A stretch of DNA of 40,105 bases, from contig JADFJB010000026.1 in the NCBI GenBank assembly GCA_022566355.1, positions 1 through 40,105 of the forward strand, written 5' to 3'. Shown here one piece after another: positions 16,743 to 24,619 of this stretch. Position numbers and translations under genes: made by a program. This DNA comes from a candidate division KSB1 bacterium (lineage in GTDB: Bacteria > Zhuqueibacterota > JdFR-76 > DREG01). Under the pieces are notes generated by a model. It saw only the letters and a program-made list of their open reading frames with translations, had not been told where the DNA came from and made no database searches. Positions within the stretch are counted from its first letter, which is position 1. Each line of letters opens with the position of its first letter.

Positions 16743-18518
16743 ATGAGTTTAGATATTCGCTCCAATTCCAAAGTACTGGTATTTCTGCTAGCCACTCTAC
16801 CCTTTTCATTACAAAATCCAACCCAGGCACAAAATAATAATCAAACACAAATAACAATTAGCCAAACCAACAATACTATTATTTTCCGAGCCCAAGTTGA
16901 TCGTTACCTGGAATTGAGAAGAAGCATATTGGACCCCTCCTTAAATCTATCCAATATGAGACATGAAGAAGACGCCAAACTGGCCTTGGAATCATTATCG
17001 ATGTTTGAAAAAGAAATGAGCCAGACGCTTAGTGGGCTCAATTTATCGTTAGATGATAAAATCGACCATATTTTAATACGAAACAAAATATCCGACTATC
17101 GTGATCGGATACAGCAAAGTCTCCAGGACGAAAAAATCATTCTTGATATTTTACCTGCAGCAAATTTGCGCCTGCGCCTTCCGGATTTAACCGGGTTGGT
17201 TGAGGATAGCGATCTTGAAACCGGGCTTCGCGAATTAAAAATAGCACAAACCCAAATCCCCGCGCCCTGGGCCCCAATGCCGGAGAACCAAAGATTAAGC
17301 ATCATTCGGGCAATCTCCAGGCGTTCAGAAATTCTCTCCCGGGAAGTGAACACCTGGTATGGCCGGGTTAAAAATCGATTTCCCCAAAAAGCGGAATCGG
17401 CGGAAAAACCGGTGTCGGCCGTCCAAAAAGGACTAAAAGCGTTTTCCGAGCAACTTACCAAAGAAGTGATACCCGATTTGCAAAAAACTGAGGCTGCCTG
17501 GGGAAGTCCGGTAGGGCACGATAGATTTGTCTCTTTGCTCCGAACCCGGCACATGATTTATGAATCTCCCGAACAGCTTTTGCAAATGGGCAAAACACAG
17601 TTAGCGGAGATCCATGAACAAATCAAACAAATTGCGAGAAAGATTAACAGAAGGAAGTCCGCCGAAGAAGTATGGGAACAGCTAAAAACTGAGCATCCAT
17701 CTCGTGAAGAACTGCCCAAATTTGCATATGATGAGATGCAAAAATCACTAAAGTTATTGCTCGAGACAGACGCCGTTACCATACCGGAAAATGCCCGCAA
17801 CAATGTGATGCTCATTACGGAAGGAAGAACTTTTGACACCTACCCATTTGGCGGTTATGGCGGATTTAAATTAAAAGGTAAAGAGTTTATTGGCCGCTTT
17901 ATGACCAGTCCGCCCAAAGCAGATATGGATGCAGATGCGGCTGAAGCGCGATTGCGCGGCAATAATTATTACTGGGCCAGGGTGGTCGCCGTGCATGAAA
18001 TTTACCCGGGACACCATTTACAAAATGTTACCAAAAGACTGAAAGCGCGACCGATGCGAAGGGACTATAGTACAACCACCTTGAGCGAAGGTTGGGGCTT
18101 ATACAGCGAGCAGATGATGTATCGTTTGGGATTTTTTCCGGATGACAAAACCACTATGGCAATGTTGATGATGCGCGCCTGGCGTGCATCCAGAATTGTC
18201 ATCGATGTGAGTTTACACCTGGGTAGAATGTCTTTTGATGAGTGCGTGCAATTTTTGGTCGACAATGTGGATATGGATAAGGAAAATGCCACCGCCGAAG
18301 TGCGCAGGTATTTAGGCAACCCAACCAGGCCATTGAGTTATCTTTATGGCTACAATCAAATTGAACGACTGAGACTGGACTTTATGAAAATGCGAGGCGA
18401 TCAATTCACCGATAAAGAATTTCACGACACTTTTTTAACTTATGGGTCGATACCCATTCCGTTAATCCGATCGGGAATGTTGGGTGACCCTTTACCTGAA
18501 ATCAACTTGACTAACTAA
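16743..18518 (+). CDS. Secreted DUF885 family peptidase-like protein
   Basis: A 591-residue protein with an N-terminal signal (about residues 8-30, ending PTQAQ). The zinc-peptidase-like motif HEIYPGHHLQ is at residues 418-427, followed by LSEGWGLYSEQMMYRLGFF, the hallmark of DUF885. In zinc peptidases of this form the two His bind metal and E419 acts as general base, with a downstream Glu (in SEGWG) as third ligand. The family is thought to include carboxypeptidase-like enzymes; the substrate is unknown. It heads an operon: the first M19 gene starts 15 bp after its stop, which supports a joint role in degrading peptides outside the cytoplasm. Confidence 0.88.
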   Translation: MSLDIRSNSKVLVFLLATLPFSLQNPTQAQNNNQTQITISQTNNTIIFRAQVDRYLELRRSILDPSLNLSNMRHEEDAKLALESLSMFEKEMSQTLSGLNLSLDDKIDHILIRNKISDYRDRIQQSLQDEKIILDILPAANLRLRLPDLTGLVEDSDLETGLRELKIAQTQIPAPWAPMPENQRLSIIRAISRRSEILSREVNTWYGRVKNRFPQKAESAEKPVSAVQKGLKAFSEQLTKEVIPDLQKTEAAWGSPVGHDRFVSLLRTRHMIYESPEQLLQMGKTQLAEIHEQIKQIARKINRRKSAEEVWEQLKTEHPSREELPKFAYDEMQKSLKLLLETDAVTIPENARNNVMLITEGRTFDTYPFGGYGGFKLKGKEFIGRFMTSPPKADMDADAAEARLRGNNYYWARVVAVHEIYPGHHLQNVTKRLKARPMRRDYSTTTLSEGWGLYSEQMMYRLGFFPDDKTTMAMLMMRAWRASRIVIDVSLHLGRMSFDECVQFLVDNVDMDKENATAEVRRYLGNPTRPLSYLYGYNQIERLRLDFMKMRGDQFTDKEFHDTFLTYGSIPIPLIRSGMLGDPLPEINLTN

Positions 18519-18533
18519 CTTTGGAGGAGAAAA

Positions 18534-19799
18534 ATGAAGAATCGAACTATCCAATCCATATTAACTCCCTTAATTCTTTTTGGATTGATTAGCTGCCAGG
18601 GCAACTATGCAAGTAAGTCCGAAGACGAACTTATGAAAAAAGCAAAAGAAATCCATGCCAGGATATTAACAATAGACACTCACGATGATATCCCCCCTAC
18701 CTTTGCGACGGACGAGGTCGATCCCGGAGTTGATGGTAGTAGACAGGTAGATTTGCCTAAAATGAAGAGCGGTGGATTGGATGTTGCTTTCTTCATCGTT
18801 TATGTTGGCCAGACCGAAAGAACCCCGGAAAACTACCAGGAAGCAAAAGATGCAGCTATGGTGAAATTTAATGCTATTCATCGCATGACCGAAGAAATGT
18901 ACCCGGATAAAATAGAATTGGCACATTCGGCGGATGATATTGAAAGGATCAATCAAAGCGGCAAACTGGTAGCCTGTATCGGTATCGAAAATGGCTATGT
19001 GATCGGCAAGGATTTATCGCTTTTGCAGAAATACTACGATCTCGGCGCTCGTTATATTACTTTGGCACATGGCGGCCATAATGATATTTGCGATTCTGCA
19101 ACGCCGCGGGAAAACCTGGGTGACGGGGAAAGTGAGCATAACGGAGTGAGTGAATTCGGCAAAGAAGTGATCGCGGAAATGAACCGGTTAGGCATTATGG
19201 TGGATGTCTCCCATATCTCCAAAAAAGCCATGTTGGATGCGGTTGCACTAACGAAATCACCTGTCATAGCCTCACATTCAAGCGCGAGGGCATTGTGTGA
19301 TCATCCAAGGAATTTGGATGATGAGCAACTCCTTGCTTTGAAAGAAAACGGTGGAGTGATGCAGACCGTTGCATTTCGTAGATATGTAAAGGAGGACGTC
19401 CCTGAAAAAATTGCTGCCAGAGATTCCATTTGGGAGGCAATGGGGATTACAAGTTTTTCCGCATTGAGAGATCTTAGCGACGAAAAGAGAACTGAATATC
19501 GTGCCAGTTTGTCAGAATTAGATGAAAAATGGCCATCTGCAAATGTAAAAGATTTCGTCGACCATATCGACCATGCAGTCAAATTAATCGGCATTGACCA
19601 TGTTGGAATCAGCTCGGATTTTGACGGCGGCGGTGGCGTGGATGGCTGGAATAATGCCGGTGAATCTTTGAACCTGACCGTAGAATTGGTTCGTCGAGGC
19701 TATTCAGAGGAAGATATTGCTAAATTGTGGGGCGGTAATTTATTGCGCGTTTTGCGTGAAAACGAACGAATTGCAAAAGAGTTACAGACATCGAGTTAA
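18534..19799 (+). CDS. Lipoprotein membrane dipeptidase, M19 family (paralogue 1)
   Basis: A 421-residue enzyme with a strong ribosome site (TTGGAGGAG). Residues 1-20 plus C21 (LFGLISC) form a lipoprotein signal. All binuclear zinc ligands of renal-dipeptidase-type enzymes are visible: H50 and D52 (TIDTHDDIP), bridging E152 (GIENG), H227 (DVSHIS) and H248 (ASHSS), with the catalytic-site Asp D362 (SSDFDG). Such enzymes cleave dipeptides, including ones with a D-residue at the C-terminal side, and some act on beta-lactams. It is encoded between the DUF885 gene and a second M19 gene, and is strikingly similar to the third M19 at 32982-34244. Confidence 0.95.
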   Translation: MKNRTIQSILTPLILFGLISCQGNYASKSEDELMKKAKEIHARILTIDTHDDIPPTFATDEVDPGVDGSRQVDLPKMKSGGLDVAFFIVYVGQTERTPENYQEAKDAAMVKFNAIHRMTEEMYPDKIELAHSADDIERINQSGKLVACIGIENGYVIGKDLSLLQKYYDLGARYITLAHGGHNDICDSATPRENLGDGESEHNGVSEFGKEVIAEMNRLGIMVDVSHISKKAMLDAVALTKSPVIASHSSARALCDHPRNLDDEQLLALKENGGVMQTVAFRRYVKEDVPEKIAARDSIWEAMGITSFSALRDLSDEKRTEYRASLSELDEKWPSANVKDFVDHIDHAVKLIGIDHVGISSDFDGGGGVDGWNNAGESLNLTVELVRRGYSEEDIAKLWGGNLLRVLRENERIAKELQTSS

Positions 19800-19835
19800 T
19801 TATATCATGTGCGTTTAAAATTTAGGAGTTCAGTA

Positions 19836-21047
19836 ATGAAATTAAATCATCTTCGTCCATTTTTATTTTTATGCCTGGTTGTGATTTTCAGCTCCTGTTC
19901 GAAAAATTTAAAAGATGAAGCAGATAAAATTGCCCAAAGCACAATCATTCTAGACGGCCACGTTGATATCCCCTATCGTCTGAACAATAAAATGGAGGAT
20001 ATTTCACAAAGAACCGAAGGCGGAGATTTTGATTTTGTTCGCGCAAAGAAAGGTGGGTTGAACGCTCCGTTTATGTCTATTTATATTCCAGCTGAAAAAG
20101 AAGAAGAAGGAACTGCCAAAAAATTTGCAGATTATCTGATCGACATGGTGGAAAAAATAGCGGCGGATTCGCCGGATAAATTCGCCGTCGCAACTTCAGT
20201 TGCGGATGTTCACAGCCAGTTTGAAAAGGGAGTCATTTCTTTGCCAATGGGTATGGAAAACGGCGCGCCAATCGAAGGTGATTTGAAGAATGTCGAATAC
20301 TTTTACAACCGCGGCATTCGTTACATTACATTAACCCATTCAAAGAACAACCATATCTGTGATTCATCATACGATCCTGAAAAAAAATGGAACGGCTTAA
20401 GCCCATTCGGTAATGAGGTTGTGAAAGAGATGAACCGGGTTGGCATTATGATAGATGTTTCCCACATTACGGACGACACATTTTACCAGGTTATGGAGAT
20501 AACCCAGGCCCCGGTCATTGCTTCCCATTCTTCCTGTCGTGCTTTTACTCCGGGTTTTATGAGAAATATGGATGACGAAATGTTAAAAAAATTGGCCGAA
20601 AATGGCGGTGTCATTCAAATCAATTTTGGCTCCTCGTTTCTGGATGGCGAAATCCAAAAAAAATACGATGAAGCATTCGCAGCCTCTGCAGAATATGCCA
20701 AGGAAAATAACCTCAATGCAGACGATCCAAAACTGGATGAATTTATGAGCAAATATAAAGAGGAACACAATATAGGCTTCGCCGATATTACTGATATTGT
20801 CAAGCATATCGATCATGTTGTAAATTTAATCGGAATCGATCATGTCGGAATTGGCTCCGATTTTGATGGTGTGGGCGACTCGTTACCCACCGGCATGAAA
20901 GACGTGTCCATGTATCCAAATCTCATTCATGAGCTGCTGAAAAAAGGATACTCCAGGGAAGACATCGTAAAAATTTGTAGCGGCAATGTATTCCGGGTTT
21001 GGTCCGAAGTGGAGGCGACTGCAAAGAGGTTACAGACATCCAGTTAG
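19836..21047 (+). CDS. Lipoprotein membrane dipeptidase, M19 family (paralogue 2)
   Basis: 403 residues from ATG 19836, chosen because AGGAGT lies just upstream and a lipoprotein signal with C21 (VVIFSSC) follows at once. The zinc site is complete: H42/D44 (LDGHVDIP), E141 (GMENG), H210 (DVSHIT), H231 (ASHSSCR) and D342 (GSDFDG). Compared with paralogue 1 it is clearly divergent and has a lysine- and glutamate-rich insertion at about 270-315. It is transcribed with the previous gene (36-bp gap). Substrate preference is likely different, but that is inference. Confidence 0.94.
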   Translation: MKLNHLRPFLFLCLVVIFSSCSKNLKDEADKIAQSTIILDGHVDIPYRLNNKMEDISQRTEGGDFDFVRAKKGGLNAPFMSIYIPAEKEEEGTAKKFADYLIDMVEKIAADSPDKFAVATSVADVHSQFEKGVISLPMGMENGAPIEGDLKNVEYFYNRGIRYITLTHSKNNHICDSSYDPEKKWNGLSPFGNEVVKEMNRVGIMIDVSHITDDTFYQVMEITQAPVIASHSSCRAFTPGFMRNMDDEMLKKLAENGGVIQINFGSSFLDGEIQKKYDEAFAASAEYAKENNLNADDPKLDEFMSKYKEEHNIGFADITDIVKHIDHVVNLIGIDHVGIGSDFDGVGDSLPTGMKDVSMYPNLIHELLKKGYSREDIVKICSGNVFRVWSEVEATAKRLQTSS

Positions 21048-21352
21048 TTGGAGGAATTGTCTAAACCCTGATTAATAGAAGTAATAAGTTGACATGATTT
21101 TTTAAAAGAGAACATATCCTCTAAATATCTGTTTGGTCCTAAAATCCATGGAATCATGGTTCAGACAATAAATACACAGGCAAGGATTTCTGTGCTTCTT
21201 TAGGTTATATTGCCGCTCTCCCTGTCTCCTTTTTTTTCGTTTTTCCGTTTCACATTCCCGCTAGTCTAATATTTATTTTCACATAATGTAACAAAAAACT
21301 CTACATTTTTAAATTCTATTCGATTATATTAAATGTGATAATGGAGAAATGA
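21048..21352. other. Intergenic region before the aminotransferase
   Basis: No coding frame or convincing hairpin. A pyrimidine-rich stretch at 21218-21255 resembles other intergenic filler in this window (39961-40035). The AT-rich 21270-21340 probably holds the promoter for 21353. Confidence 0.4.
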
Positions 21353-22822
21353 ATGACCGATTTAGAAAAATATTTTGAAAAGTTTAGAAAGAATATTATC
21401 GGCTACGACCAACTCTTTCAAACTCCATATGGTGAGAAAAAAGTCGTTTATGCCGACTGGACGGCAAGCGGGAGACTCTATAAACCCATCGAGCGAAAGA
21501 TTTGTGAAACGTTTGGACCCTTTGTTGGCAATACACATTCAGAATCCAGCGTAACCGGCACCTGTATGACCAAAGCCTATCACCTGGCTCATGAGAAAAT
21601 TAAACAGCACGTAAATGCAAATTCTGATGATGTAATCATTACTACGGGTTTTGGAATGACAGCAGCAGTTAATAAATTTCAGCGTATTTTAGGGATCAAA
21701 GTTCCGGAACAGCTTAAACATTTCATCAAATTTAATGAAACCGATAGACCCGTTGTTTTTATCACCCACATGGAACATCACTCCAACCAAACCTCATGGC
21801 TGGAAACCCTGGCCGAAGTTGTTTTCATTGAACCAGACCGTGAAGGGTTTGTTGATTTCAACCATTTTCAAACGCTTCTGGACAAATACAAGAATCGCAA
21901 ATTTAAAATCGGATCGTTTACCGCTTGCTCGAATGTTTCGGGCATACAACCGCCTATCCACAAATTAGCAAAAATGATGCACGAAAATGGCGGATATTGC
22001 TTTATCGATTACGCCGCTTCTGCACCCTATGTAAAAATCGATATGCATCCAGGCGATCCGATGGAAAAATTAGACGCGATATTTTTTTCTCCCCATAAAT
22101 TTCTAGGCGGTCCGGGAACATCGGGCGTTTTGATTTTTGACTCAGCACTGTATCACAACCGCGTGCCAGATCATCCTGGCGGAGGAACGGTTAATTGGAC
22201 CAATCCCTGGGGTTCTCATAGCTATATATCCGATATTGAAGCTCGCGAAGATGGCGGAACGCCAGGCTTTCTTCAAGCCATTAAATCAGCCTTATGCATT
22301 CAACTAAAAGAAGAAATGACACCCAACAAAATGTTAGCGCGCGAAAAGGAATTGCTTAAAATTGCTTTTGCAGGTCTGCGCAAAATTCCTGGCCTCACGC
22401 TTCTTGCAGATAACTGTGAAAATCGCTTGGGCATTCTTTCATTCTATATTGACGGTATCCACTACAACCTGCTTGTCAAAATGCTGAACGATCGCTTCGG
22501 CATTCAAGTCCGCGGCGGCTGTTTCTGTGCCGGGACCTATGGCCATCTCCTGCTTCATGTGGACTATTATCGTTCCAAGCGAATCAGTGACCTAATCGAT
22601 GAAGGGGATTTGTCCGCAAAACCCGGCTGGGTACGCATGTCGATTCATCCTACATCGACAAACGATGAAGTCTATTATATAATCGATGCAATTGATCAGT
22701 GCGCTAAAAATCATGACAAATGGGAAAAAGAGTATCGATATTCAAGTCAACTAAATGAATACCAATGTATTTTAGGTGAAGATATCCAGGTGCAAAAAGT
22801 TGAAACCTGGTTTGAATTGTAA
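21353..22822 (+). CDS. Class V aminotransferase / cysteine-desulfurase-like PLP enzyme
   Basis: A 489-residue fold-type I PLP enzyme starting at ATG 21353 behind ATGGAGAA. The PLP lysine is K249 in FFSPHKFLGGPGTSG; upstream are HMEHHSNQTSW and YCFIDYAASAPY (Asp that holds the pyridine nitrogen). Near the C-terminus VRGGCFCAGTYGH has two cysteines where cysteine desulfurases carry the persulfide Cys, so desulfurase or selenocysteine-lyase-like chemistry is possible. It is longer than SufS/IscS (about 400), with an extended C-terminus. No Suf/Isc partners are nearby; the next gene is a methyltransferase 44 bp away. The exact reaction is not determined. Confidence 0.88.
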   Translation: MTDLEKYFEKFRKNIIGYDQLFQTPYGEKKVVYADWTASGRLYKPIERKICETFGPFVGNTHSESSVTGTCMTKAYHLAHEKIKQHVNANSDDVIITTGFGMTAAVNKFQRILGIKVPEQLKHFIKFNETDRPVVFITHMEHHSNQTSWLETLAEVVFIEPDREGFVDFNHFQTLLDKYKNRKFKIGSFTACSNVSGIQPPIHKLAKMMHENGGYCFIDYAASAPYVKIDMHPGDPMEKLDAIFFSPHKFLGGPGTSGVLIFDSALYHNRVPDHPGGGTVNWTNPWGSHSYISDIEAREDGGTPGFLQAIKSALCIQLKEEMTPNKMLAREKELLKIAFAGLRKIPGLTLLADNCENRLGILSFYIDGIHYNLLVKMLNDRFGIQVRGGCFCAGTYGHLLLHVDYYRSKRISDLIDEGDLSAKPGWVRMSIHPTSTNDEVYYIIDAIDQCAKNHDKWEKEYRYSSQLNEYQCILGEDIQVQKVETWFEL

Positions 22823-22866
22823 ATTCCATCTTCTCCCAGTCTTTCTAGTATCCCAATAAAATTCTG

Positions 22867-23532
22867 ATGAAAGACTCACATCTTTTAACACCACAGCAAA
22901 CTCGCGAATTTTACAACAAATTTGGCATCAAACAAGATTCACAGCGTTTCTACGAGCAAACTGCGATTGATGATCTTATTGCGCATTCGAATTTTATAGA
23001 ATGTCATTCAATTTTTGAATTCGGATGTGGCACCGGTCGATTTGCACAAGAATTATTGTCGGGCTGTCTACCACAAGATACAATTTATGTTGGACATGAT
23101 ATCAGCCAAACAATGGTACAGCTAACAGAGAACAAAATCCGGCAATTCGGTGATCGAGCTAAAGTACATTTGATAGATGGTTCGGTCAAATTGGAATTGG
23201 CTAATTATCAATTTGACCGGGTTGTATCCATGTATGTGATGGACCTACTGCCGTTTGACCGCATTGAACTTTTTCTTAATGAAGCACAACGCATTCTCGC
23301 TGCGGATGGTCTCCTTTGTCTCACCGGATTAACTTTTGGAAAAACACCACTATCCGGATTTGTCACGTGGTTTTGGTCGAGAATCCATCGTTTTAAGCCA
23401 AGTTTAGTAGGGGGTTGCAGACCTGTGCACTTAGCCGAAATTCTACCCGAGGCACATTGGCGGGTTGTTCACTCCAATGTTGTTACGTCCTGGGGAATTT
23501 CTTCTGAAGTTCTTATCGCAAAAAAGGTTTAA
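22867..23532 (+). CDS. Class I SAM-dependent methyltransferase
   Basis: 221 residues. The SAM-binding motif I is FEFGCGTGRFAQ (G53-C-G-T-G57), with VGHDIS (acidic loop) and FDRVVSMYVMDLLP as motifs II-IV. There is no signal peptide or extra domain, so the acceptor could be a small molecule or lipid. It follows the PLP enzyme with a 44-bp gap and is probably cotranscribed. Confidence 0.85.
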   Translation: MKDSHLLTPQQTREFYNKFGIKQDSQRFYEQTAIDDLIAHSNFIECHSIFEFGCGTGRFAQELLSGCLPQDTIYVGHDISQTMVQLTENKIRQFGDRAKVHLIDGSVKLELANYQFDRVVSMYVMDLLPFDRIELFLNEAQRILAADGLLCLTGLTFGKTPLSGFVTWFWSRIHRFKPSLVGGCRPVHLAEILPEAHWRVVHSNVVTSWGISSEVLIAKKV

Positions 23533-23693
23533 TGATTCGTCATCAACTACCCATGTATAATTCCAACATCAAAGTTTTGCAAATTATCAAGCTACTTCTC
23601 ATAGATTAGAATAATTCTAATTTATTTTAAATATATTGAAAAGGAACTAATAATTTTTATAAGTTTAATGACTAATTCGATAGGAGTAAAATT

Positions 23694-23900
23694 ATGGTGA
23701 GAAACTTTTCTTTAGAATATTGGCGAGATAAAAGTTGGTATGTTGGTAAATTAAAAGAAGTTCCAGGTGTTTTTAGTCAAGGGGAAACACTTGAAGAACT
23801 TGAGGAAAACATAAAAGAAGCATACCAATTAATGATGGAAGAAGAGATTTCTTTACCTGGTAAAGATATTTATATTAAAGAGATCGGGGTTAATATTTGA
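23694..23900 (+). CDS. hicB: HicB-family antitoxin
   Basis: 68 residues with a partial RNase-H-like HicB fold: LEYWRDKSWYVGKLKEVPGV, then FSQGETLEELEENIKEAY, which is diagnostic. The usual C-terminal DNA-binding domain is absent, as in many short HicB proteins. The ribosome site is AGGAG 8 nt upstream. It overlaps the toxin gene by 4 bp, so the antitoxin is made first. Confidence 0.85.
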   Translation: MVRNFSLEYWRDKSWYVGKLKEVPGVFSQGETLEELEENIKEAYQLMMEEEISLPGKDIYIKEIGVNI

Positions 23901-24076
23901 AGCGAGGGGCTTTTATTCGCAAACTTACAAAAGCAGGATGTTCTTTAAAAAGGCACGGTAAAAAACACGATATTTACATAAATTCGAAAAATGGGAAGAA
24001 AGCACCTGTTCCGAGACATTCAGAAATAAAAGAGACACTCTGTGAATTAATAAAAAACCAACTCGGAATAAAATAA
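23897..24076 (+). CDS. hicA: HicA-family mRNA interferase toxin
   Basis: 59 residues, starting at TTG 23897 inside the end of hicB (TTGA overlap). It reads KRGAFIRKLTKAGCSLKRHG, then KKHDIYINSKNG and PVPRHSEIKETLCELI, a full dsRBD-like HicA fold. H24 (in KKHDIY) is the expected catalytic histidine. The length is normal for the family and no lesion is seen, so this is the one toxin-antitoxin pair of the window that looks intact. The rare TTG start and overlap suggest coupled, low-level toxin translation. Confidence 0.85.
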   Translation: MKRGAFIRKLTKAGCSLKRHGKKHDIYINSKNGKKAPVPRHSEIKETLCELIKNQLGIK

Positions 24077-24185
24077 AAAAAGTAGTTACAATTTATATAG
24101 AACTTCGAAACGCACAAAGAAACGGCAAAAGAATGATATTGAAAAGGCCAAAGAACTAATGGCCGAATATAAGGCCAGGAGATAA
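24072..24185 (+). pseudogene. C-terminal stub of a HigB/RelE-type toxin
   Basis: The frame ending at TAA 24183-24185 reads KRTKKRQKNDIEKAKELMAE followed by YKARR. This matches the end of phage-derived Gp49-like HigB toxins (the G-D-K-x-T-Q-K-x-D-I-x-x-A region). The remaining two thirds, with the active site, are absent, replaced by hicA. The stub ends 3 bp before the antitoxin start, the normal HigBA arrangement. Confidence 0.55.
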
Positions 24186-24188
24186 CCT

Positions 24189-24524
24189 ATGGTACTTACA
24201 CGTGACTACAAAAACACGATTAGGGAGCGAGCTACTAGAGATCCTAACTTTGCGGTTTCCTTGATGAATGAAGCTGTTACCGCTTTCTTGGAAGGTGAGC
24301 CTGAAGTAGCGCGCGTAGTGTTGCGAGAATCAGTGAACGCAACTATAGGATTTGAATCATTAGCACAGGAGTTAAACAAGCCAAGCAAAAGCGTCCATCG
24401 TATGCTGTCTCCGAAAGGGAACCCAACAATGGATAACCTGACCAGAATTTTTACCATTCTTCAGGCTAAGTTAAATTTTGAAGTTGAAGTTAAACTATCA
24501 ACTCATATCAAGCGGACAGCATAA
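24189..24524 (+). CDS. HigA-like addiction-module antidote protein (HTH)
   Basis: 111 residues. The N-terminal part (RATRDPNFAVSLMNEAVTAF...GEPEVARVVLRESVNA) is the usual lead of COG3636-type antidotes, followed by a helix-turn-helix at about 54-95 (FESLAQELNKPSKSVHRMLS, GNPTMDNLTRIF). It would bind its operator and neutralise a RelE-fold toxin. Only a toxin stub precedes it, so the antitoxin is orphaned; it may still act as a regulator or protect against related toxins elsewhere. Confidence 0.8.
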   Translation: MVLTRDYKNTIRERATRDPNFAVSLMNEAVTAFLEGEPEVARVVLRESVNATIGFESLAQELNKPSKSVHRMLSPKGNPTMDNLTRIFTILQAKLNFEVEVKLSTHIKRTA

Positions 24525-24619
24525 CACCTTATCCTTAACTGATTCAGTTAGTTTTAAGTTTATATACTTTCTGTTAATTAATTTCTGGGTTGTATAAATA
24601 AAATTAAAAGGAAAAAATA

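Noticed and set aside
21353-22822. Assignment as SufS or IscS
   Set aside because: The protein is about 80 residues longer than those enzymes and no Suf/Isc genes are near, so only the broader class V family is supported.
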